Assembly: GCA_027019885.1 (NCBI GenBank)
Contig: JALUWC010000203.1
Location: forward strand, 1-11,653
DNA: 11,653 bases
Reading direction: 5' to 3'
DNA from: Geoglobus sp.
GTDB lineage: Archaea; Halobacteriota; Archaeoglobi; Archaeoglobales; Archaeoglobaceae
Positions 8,744 through 11,653 of this stretch are shown in pieces (positions within the stretch are counted from its first letter, which is position 1; every line of letters starts with the position of its first letter). The notes beneath the pieces were generated by a model, which did no database searches, was not told where the DNA came from, and worked only from the letters and a program-made list of their open reading frames with translations. Position numbers and translations under genes: made by a program.

Positions 8744-8928
8744 ACCTTTTCCCTCAGTTCTGGAGGAAGCATGTTGGGTATGCCCTCTTCAACTGGATAC
8801 CTCTCCCCGCATTTTTTGCAGATAAGCTCTCCAGAGATTATCTCATCCTGATCTTCCTCGGTAACCTCAACATCAAGGTCACCTTTGCAGACGGGACATG
8901 CAAGTATGTCGAGAAGTGACTTCCTCAT
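8740..8928 (-). CDS. Trm112-family small zinc-binding protein
   Basis: The 62-residue protein begins [16 protein letters not shown] and has paired CxxC motifs, C11/C14 and C37/C40, with the '[13 protein letters not shown]' ending typical of the Trm112/UPF0434 (Trm112p-like) family. In eukaryotes and in Haloferax, Trm112 is a zinc-binding activator and stabiliser of methyltransferases acting on tRNA, rRNA and release factor; bacterial relatives are less well understood. Here it is the first gene of the operon with pyrG, guaAB and argD, its TGA overlapping the pyrG ATG. Start ATG 8928 fits a leaderless transcript from a TATA box at about 8953-8960. No methyltransferase gene is adjacent, so its partner is elsewhere. 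Family assignment is good, specific function inferred. Confidence 0.85.
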   Translation of the reverse strand: MRKSLLDILACPVCKGDLDVEVTEEDQDEIISGELICKKCGERYPVEEGIPNMLPPELREKV

Positions 8929-8950
8929 AACAGATTAGTGCATAATGTTC
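8929..8950. promoter_or_regulatory. Candidate operator dyad AACA-N13-TGTTC, copy 1
   Basis: AACA at 8929-8932 and TGTT at 8946-8949 form an inverted repeat with 13 bases between the arms, followed by C. The site lies between the operon TATA box and the trm112-like start, where a bound protein would block initiation. A copy with the same spacing and a shared ATAATGTTC arm occurs at the ferritin promoter (9460-9481). The regulator is unknown, and a chance match is possible. Confidence 0.3.
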
Positions 8951-8952
8951 AC

Positions 8953-8960
8953 CTATTAAA
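8953..8960 (-). promoter_or_regulatory. TATA box for the trm112-pyrG-guaAB-argD operon
   Basis: On the minus strand TTTAATAG is centred about 28 bases before ATG 8928, which would start the transcript at or next to the start codon. GGTGA (8949-8953) lies just downstream but is placed for a two-codon ATG-CAC-TAA frame rather than for the gene. Confidence 0.45.
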
Positions 8961-9002
8961 GTTTTTGATTGCAATTTTGGAATTGTGCAGGGCTGTGGAA
9001 TG

Positions 9003-9013
9003 TTTTTATATTT
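9003..9013 (+). promoter_or_regulatory. TATA box for the cytochrome c lipoprotein (leaderless)
   Basis: TTTTTATATTT is centred 26 bases before ATG 9034. No ribosome-binding site precedes that ATG, which fits a leaderless mRNA and argues against longer open-frame starts such as GTG 8938. Confidence 0.6.
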
Positions 9014-9033
9014 GGTGTTTCAGAGTTGTTCCA

Positions 9034-9402
9034 ATGAGAGTGGCTGTGCTGTTAGTCCTGATTGCTGCAATCTTGATTGCCGGATGTTCCGGAAGTCAGA
9101 GTGAAAAGAAAACACCTACTCCAACTCCAGTAGCAACTCCAACACCCACACCTACCCCAACTCCGACCGAGACTGCAACACCCACGCCAGCTCCGACCGA
9201 AACTCAAAAACAGGAATTGCATGGAGTGGGTACATGTGACACCTGCCACGACGCACCCACTGTAAAAGACATGGCAAATGGTATCCATAAAAACGCTTTC
9301 GAAAAACAACCAGATATTCACAAAACGCTGTGTAAAAAATGCCATGATGTTAAAACATTCTGCGGACAGTGCCATGAGGTGCCAGCGATAGTTGAGAGTT
9401 AG
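9034..9402 (+). CDS. Triheme c-type cytochrome lipoprotein
   Basis: From ATG 9034 this is 122 residues. An N-terminal hydrophobic signal (MRVAVLLVLIAAILIAGC) ends in a lipobox-like IAGC with C18 as the likely lipid-anchored cysteine. Residues 27-58 form a Thr/Pro-rich stalk of TP repeats. The C-terminal domain has three CxxCH heme motifs: CDTCH (68-72), CKKCH (100-104) and CGQCH (110-114). Extra histidines H63, H85 and H96 could be the distal ligands for three bis-His hemes. It is therefore probably a membrane-anchored electron carrier facing the exterior. Heme attachment would need cytochrome c maturation genes, none of which are here. The open frame extends back to 8938, but the signal peptide and TATA box place the start at 9034. 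Upstream is the divergent trm112 operon; downstream, with its own promoter, a ferritin-like gene. I recognise no named family; partner and redox role are inferred. Confidence 0.88.
   Translation: MRVAVLLVLIAAILIAGCSGSQSEKKTPTPTPVATPTPTPTPTPTETATPTPAPTETQKQELHGVGTCDTCHDAPTVKDMANGIHKNAFEKQPDIHKTLCKKCHDVKTFCGQCHEVPAIVES
9112..9201 (+). repeat. Degenerate ACTCCA/ACACCC hexamer tract encoding the Thr/Pro stalk
   Basis: Imperfect six-base units (ACT/ACA/ACC/ACG plus CCA/CCC/CCT) repeat through this stretch, with GTAGCA, GAGACTGCA, GCT and GACCGA interruptions. They encode TPTPTPVATPTP and similar. Codon choice varies between units, so protein-level selection for a Thr/Pro stalk is likelier than recent slippage. 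Confidence 0.75.
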
Positions 9403-9413
9403 AACCCCTTCAA

Positions 9414-9427
9414 CCATTTCTTTTTTT
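9414..9427 (+). terminator. T-rich terminator after the cytochrome gene
   Basis: CATTTC followed by a run of seven T residues begins about 12 bases after the cytochrome stop. This is a typical archaeal T-tract terminator and separates the gene from the ferritin-like gene, which has its own TATA box. Confidence 0.55.
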
Positions 9428-9453
9428 GATAAAAAGGATGGAAAACAGGAAAG

Positions 9454-9461
9454 TTATATAA
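9454..9461 (+). promoter_or_regulatory. TATA box (with purine-rich BRE) for the ferritin-like gene
   Basis: TTATATAA is preceded by the purine-rich AGGAAAG, a plausible BRE. The predicted start is near 9483, giving a leader of about a dozen bases that holds the ribosome-binding site. Confidence 0.6.
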
Positions 9462-9481
9462 CATCGCCTGATATAATGTTC
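9460..9481. promoter_or_regulatory. Candidate operator dyad AACA-N13-TGTTC, copy 2
   Basis: AACAT (9460-9464) and ATGTT (9476-9480) are perfect inverted arms, and the whole site overlaps the end of the TATA box and the expected transcription start. The spacing and the ATAATGTTC arm match the copy at 8929-8950. A repressor binding here would block ferritin transcription. The identity of any regulator is unknown. Confidence 0.35.
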
Positions 9482-9484
9482 TTT

Positions 9485-9493
9485 GAGGTGATC
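9485..9493 (+). promoter_or_regulatory. Strong ribosome-binding site of the ferritin-like gene
   Basis: GAGGTGATC is a nearly full match to the archaeal 16S anti-Shine-Dalgarno target and lies two bases before ATG 9496, fixing that start. Confidence 0.75.
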
Positions 9494-9495
9494 TG

Positions 9496-9912
9496 ATGGT
9501 AAGCGAGGAACTCAAGGATATGCTGAACATGGCCATAGCAAGAGAGATTCAGGTTTCGATTCAGTACATGTGGCAGCACATTCTTGCAAAGGGATTTGAG
9601 GGCGAGATTGTAAAGCCAGAACTCAGGAGAATCGCAATAGTTGAGATGACACATGCTGAAATGATTGCGGAAAGACTTGCGTATCTTGGTGGAGAGCCAA
9701 CAACCGAGCCAGCACCGATCAATGTTGGTGAAAGTGTCAGGGAAATGGTGGAGATGGACGTCAGGGCTGAAGAGGGAGCAATTGAGCTTTACAGGAAAGT
9801 AATAAAGAAAGCCATTGAAGAGGAGGATTATACCACTGCAAAGTTATTTGAACAGATTCTTGGAGATGAAGAAGCTCATCACGACTATTTCAAATCTGTT
9901 CTCGAAAAATAG
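9496..9912 (+). CDS. bfr: Bacterioferritin-like diiron protein
   Basis: The 138-residue, almost fully helical protein fits the ferritin-like four-helix bundle. Its candidate diiron ligands are E17 (AREIQ), E50 and H53 (EMTH), E93 (RAEEG) and E125/H128 (DEEAHH). These fall within about two residues of the E. coli bacterioferritin ligands (E18, E51, H54, E94, E127, H130). M51 sits where bacterioferritin has its heme-ligating Met52. Bacterioferritins oxidise Fe(II) and store iron in 24-subunit shells, with heme between subunit pairs. Here the protein stops right after helix D, at 138 rather than about 158 residues, so the short fifth helix is probably absent and assembly may differ. It has its own promoter and strong ribosome-binding site, and follows the triheme cytochrome. 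Alternative: a rubrerythrin-like or encapsulated-type ferritin. Fold is secure; the bacterioferritin label is probable. Confidence 0.82.
   Translation: MVSEELKDMLNMAIAREIQVSIQYMWQHILAKGFEGEIVKPELRRIAIVEMTHAEMIAERLAYLGGEPTTEPAPINVGESVREMVEMDVRAEEGAIELYRKVIKKAIEEEDYTTAKLFEQILGDEEAHHDYFKSVLEK
9906..9910 (-). terminator. Weak T-tract candidate terminator after purA
   Basis: On the minus strand a run of five T residues lies about 22 bases past the purA stop, inside the ferritin-like coding end. It is the only T run found there and is weak. Confidence 0.25.
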
Positions 9913-9914
9913 AT

Positions 9915-9946
9915 GTTTTATTTTTGGTTTTGCTATATTTTTTCAT
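9915..9946 (+). terminator. T-rich terminator after the ferritin-like gene
   Basis: Three close T-rich runs (TTTTATTTTT, TTTT and TTTTTT) follow the ferritin stop and extend into the end of the convergent purA gene. They suit archaeal factor-independent termination. Confidence 0.5.
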
Positions 9947-10946
9947 CTCTCAGGTCTATAATCTGTTCCAAAGATGGACCGGTTGATATGAGAGTTACGG
10001 GAACGCCTGTGTCATCTTCAACCTTCTCAACGAATTCCCTTGCCTTTCTGCTAAGCTTGTTCCATTCCGTGATTCCATAGCATTCTCTGTCAAGCTTGTC
10101 TATTCCTGTCAGGGCTATCTGGGTTGCTCCATTTACCATTGCAGAGTATTTTGCAAGTTCGCCATCCCAGTATCCAATTCTCCTCCTTCTTCCAGTGACT
10201 GTTCCATATTCAATTATTCCAAGGCTTTCAGCCTCTTCCTGGCTCATCTCGGTTGGAAATGGGCCCGCACCAACTCTTGTCGGGAATGTTTTGAAAACAA
10301 CCACAACATCCTCAATTTTTGTTGGGCCAACGCCGACGTCTGCTGCCATCTGGGAGGCTGAAGTATCCTTTGATGTCACATAGGGGTATGTGCCGTAATA
10401 AAGACTCAGAGCAAATCCCTGAGTTCCTTCAATAAGCACAAACTCACCTTCATCAATTGCCGTGTTCACATCCAAAGGAACATCTGTGAGAAAGGGTTGA
10501 AGCTCAACCACATCCCCTGCAAGTCTTGCAATCCTCATCACCCTGTCTGCATTTGCAGGTCCGCATCCCGTTCCTGTTGACCCGATTTTACCTGAGAGGT
10601 GCTTTGAACTTCTGTCAGCGTTGATGTGCTTTTCCTCAATAACCGCACACCTGAAATCCAGCCTTGCCCTGTCTTCGGCTCTGAGAGTTCTGACCTCATT
10701 CAGAAACACTTCAGGATTTACAAGGACGCCGGCTCCAATCAGAAGTTTTGCATCTCTGTAAACAAAGCCTGAAGGCAACATCCTCACACCGAATTTTTTT
10801 CCTCCAAATTCAACTGTGTGCCCTGCATTGGGCCCAACTCCTCCTCTGACAATTATTTTTGGCCTGTCGCTGTATGCGAGGTGAGATATTATCTTCCCTT
10901 TACCCTCATCACCCCAGAATCCTCCGACAACAATAGCTGCTGACAT
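9933..10946 (-). CDS. purA: Adenylosuccinate synthetase (archaeal short form)
   Basis: PurA joins IMP and aspartate, using GTP, in the first committed step to AMP. From ATG 10946 it has 337 residues, the short form known from thermophilic archaea, versus about 430 in bacteria. Seen motifs are WGDEGKGK (11-18) with catalytic D13, GPNAGHTV (38-45) with catalytic H43, [11 protein letters not shown] (172-182), SKDTSASQM (192-200), [13 protein letters not shown] (246-258), and the guanine-recognition-like TGIDKLD (280-286). An ATG at 10961 would add five residues (MGGIT). However, that ATG is part of a GGGAGG ribosome-binding site seven bases before 10946, so 10946 is preferred. The gene diverges from leuD and converges with the ferritin-like gene across a 20-base gap. 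Identification is very secure. Confidence 0.95.
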   Translation of the reverse strand: MSAAIVVGGFWGDEGKGKIISHLAYSDRPKIIVRGGVGPNAGHTVEFGGKKFGVRMLPSGFVYRDAKLLIGAGVLVNPEVFLNEVRTLRAEDRARLDFRCAVIEEKHINADRSSKHLSGKIGSTGTGCGPANADRVMRIARLAGDVVELQPFLTDVPLDVNTAIDEGEFVLIEGTQGFALSLYYGTYPYVTSKDTSASQMAADVGVGPTKIEDVVVVFKTFPTRVGAGPFPTEMSQEEAESLGIIEYGTVTGRRRRIGYWDGELAKYSAMVNGATQIALTGIDKLDRECYGITEWNKLSRKAREFVEKVEDDTGVPVTLISTGPSLEQIIDLRDEKI

Positions 10947-10953
10947 GGTAATT

Positions 10954-10959
10954 CCTCCC
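10954..10959 (-). promoter_or_regulatory. Ribosome-binding site fixing the purA start
   Basis: On the minus strand GGGAGG lies seven bases before ATG 10946. It overlaps the alternative upstream ATG at 10961, which is therefore unlikely to be the start. Confidence 0.65.
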
Positions 10960-10979
10960 ATCTGGCTAATGAATTCATA

Positions 10980-10987
10980 ATTTATAA
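10980..10987 (-). promoter_or_regulatory. TATA box for purA
   Basis: On the minus strand TTATAAAT follows a purine-rich GAAAGC that could serve as BRE. The predicted start is near 10957-10961, giving a short leader holding the ribosome-binding site. Confidence 0.55.
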
Positions 10988-11031
10988 GCTTTCACATTCT
11001 CATTATAAGAAGAGATTCCTAAAAAGAAGCC

Positions 11032-11039
11032 TTTAAAAA
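11032..11039 (+). promoter_or_regulatory. TATA box for the leuD-type gene (leaderless)
   Basis: TTTAAAAA, preceded by AGAAGCC as possible BRE, is centred about 26 bases before ATG 11062. With no ribosome-binding site before that ATG, a leaderless transcript is likely. Confidence 0.55.
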
Positions 11040-11061
11040 CTGAAAACATCATGGCTCAACA

Positions 11062-11559
11062 ATGAAACTCAAGGGAAAGGCATGGAAGTTTGGCGACGAC
11101 ATCTCAACTGACCACATCACACCCGGAAGATACTACCATCTGCGAAGCAACATGCCTGAGCTGGCAAAACATGTTATGGAGGATGCAGATCCTGAATTTC
11201 CCAAGAAAATGGAAACAGGGGATTTCATTGTTGCTGGAAAGAACTTCGGGATGGGCAGCAGCAGAGAGCATGCACCGCTTGCCATAAAAATTGCAGGGGT
11301 TTCTGCAGTTATCGCAAAATCATTTGCGAGGATTTTTTACAGGAATGCAATAAATGTTGGACTGCCTGTTCTGATAGCGGACACAGACAGAATAGATACC
11401 GGAGATGAGCTTGAGGTTGATCTTTCAGCAGGGTTAATCAAAAACATAACAAAGGGGGTTGAGATTGCATCAACTCCACTGCCTGAAGTCATGATAAGCA
11501 TACTGAATGAGGGAGGGCTTGTGGAGTATGTCAGGGAAAGAGGTGACCTCGTTCTATGA
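11062..11559 (+). CDS. leuD: 3-isopropylmalate dehydratase / homoaconitase-type small subunit
   Basis: Small (swivel-domain) subunits of the LeuD/HacB family pair with an iron-sulfur large subunit to isomerise 2-isopropylmalate (leucine), homocitrate or citramalate-type substrates. The 165-residue protein has the family opening [18 protein letters not shown], a [15 protein letters not shown] segment, and the substrate-binding [11 protein letters not shown] (62-72), then [18 protein letters not shown] (85-102). Length is standard. The specificity loop reads GRYYHLRSN (22-30). The presence of Arg near the YLRT position of methanogen homoaconitases, together with an extra residue, leaves substrate choice open; leucine synthesis is the default. 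The large subunit is not in the window. ATG 11062 fits a leaderless start. The TGA overlaps the next ORF in ATGA, so the two are probably coupled. Confidence 0.9.
   Translation: MKLKGKAWKFGDDISTDHITPGRYYHLRSNMPELAKHVMEDADPEFPKKMETGDFIVAGKNFGMGSSREHAPLAIKIAGVSAVIAKSFARIFYRNAINVGLPVLIADTDRIDTGDELEVDLSAGLIKNITKGVEIASTPLPEVMISILNEGGLVEYVRERGDLVL
11540..11546 (+). promoter_or_regulatory. Ribosome-binding site for the downstream zinc-ribbon ORF
   Basis: GAGGTGA lies nine bases before ATG 11556, inside the last leuD codons. It supports the overlapping small ORF as a real gene. Confidence 0.55.
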
Positions 11560-11653
11560 TGTACGGAAATCTCAGATGCCACGTCTGCAACAACACCGCA
11601 CATTTTTTAACCACATCAGAGGGTATAATCTGTGCCTTGTGCAATACTAAGAT
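11556..11653 (+). CDS. Small zinc-ribbon protein, N-terminal part (3' partial)
   Basis: An open frame starts at ATG 11556, overlapping the leuD TGA as ATGA, and runs off the window after 32 full codons. The visible protein has two CxxC pairs, C8/C11 (CHVC) and C26/C29 (CALC), separated by 14 residues, a typical zinc-ribbon knuckle arrangement. The GAGGTGA ribosome-binding site upstream and the coupled overlap support it as a gene. I do not recognise the family. It may be a short stand-alone zinc ribbon or the N-terminal ribbon of a larger protein; the rest lies beyond the window. ATG 11559 is an alternative start one codon later. Confidence 0.6.
   Translation, partial: MMYGNLRCHVCNNTAHFLTTSEGIICALCNTK

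Noticed and set aside
8168..8851. 227-codon plus-strand open frame antisense to pyrG
   Set aside because: It lies opposite a certain CTP synthase gene, has no recognisable domain or plausible start signals, and its composition is that of an antisense shadow.
8933..8953. Mini-ORF ATG-CAC-TAA on the minus strand with GGTGA before the trm112-like gene
   Set aside because: Two codons are too few to support, and the TATA position places transcription start at or after it.
8938..9033. N-terminal extension of the cytochrome from GTG 8938
   Set aside because: It would bury the signal peptide inside the protein and begin upstream of the TATA box at 9003-9013; ATG 9034 gives a proper lipoprotein signal.
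9112..9201. Repeat tract considered as a CRISPR or non-coding repeat
   Set aside because: Units are six bases, in frame, without spacers, and encode Thr/Pro, so it is a protein linker.
10947..10961. purA start at ATG 10961
   Set aside because: That ATG overlaps the GGGAGG ribosome-binding site serving ATG 10946, and homologues begin near [18 protein letters not shown].
1..11653. Search by eye for tRNA, rRNA, insertion sequence, toxin-antitoxin or defence genes
   Set aside because: No cloverleaf, transposase motif, terminal inverted repeat or recognised defence domain was seen; the content is mostly metabolic.

Overview
This window reads as chromosomal DNA from a thermophilic euryarchaeon, most likely of the Archaeoglobales (Archaeoglobus, Geoglobus or Ferroglobus). 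That placement is an inference from gene content and sequence signals; no search was run. The supporting signs are a stand-alone GMP synthase ATP-pyrophosphatase subunit, a short archaeal-type adenylosuccinate synthetase, an aldehyde:ferredoxin oxidoreductase of the tungsten type, a Trm112-type zinc protein, TATA boxes about 26 bases upstream of several start codons, ribosome-binding sites of the GGTGAT type, and a multiheme c-type cytochrome lipoprotein. Coding density is very high, genes often overlap by a few bases, and no gene-free stretch exceeds about 110 bases. I see no tRNA, rRNA, CRISPR array or insertion sequence.

Layout. (1) Positions 1-3082, plus strand: the end of an SCP-2 sterol-carrier/lipid-binding protein, an iron-type alcohol dehydrogenase and an aldehyde:ferredoxin oxidoreductase, tightly packed and probably one operon for alcohol/aldehyde oxidation. 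(2) 3069-5097: a minus-strand MFS transporter, whose end overlaps the oxidoreductase end, and a divergent plus-strand metallo-beta-lactamase-fold hydrolase. (3) 5091-8928, minus strand: an operon read trm112-like, pyrG, guaAB, argD-like, with every junction overlapping by 4-14 bases. (4) 9034-9912, plus strand: a small triheme cytochrome c lipoprotein with a Thr/Pro stalk, then a compact bacterioferritin-like protein, each with its own promoter. (5) 9933-11653: purA on the minus strand, diverging from a plus-strand leuD-type gene followed by a small zinc-ribbon ORF that runs off the window.

How it fits together. The pyrG/guaAB/purA genes cover the glutamine-dependent steps to CTP and GMP and the aspartate-dependent first step to AMP. 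The argD-like and leuD-like genes belong to amino-acid biosynthesis. The Fe-ADH and AOR could oxidise an alcohol through its aldehyde to the acid, with electrons going to NAD(P) and ferredoxin. The cytochrome and ferritin-like pair suggests heme/iron-linked electron transfer at the cell surface and iron storage inside.

The most interesting points are the triheme lipoprotein cytochrome; a short dyad (AACA-N13-TGTTC) found immediately downstream of the TATA box both at the trm112/cytochrome divergent region and at the ferritin promoter; the abrupt C-terminus of the oxidoreductase; and the SCP-2/Fe-ADH/AOR arrangement. I found no clear evidence of a wholly new defence or mobile system.
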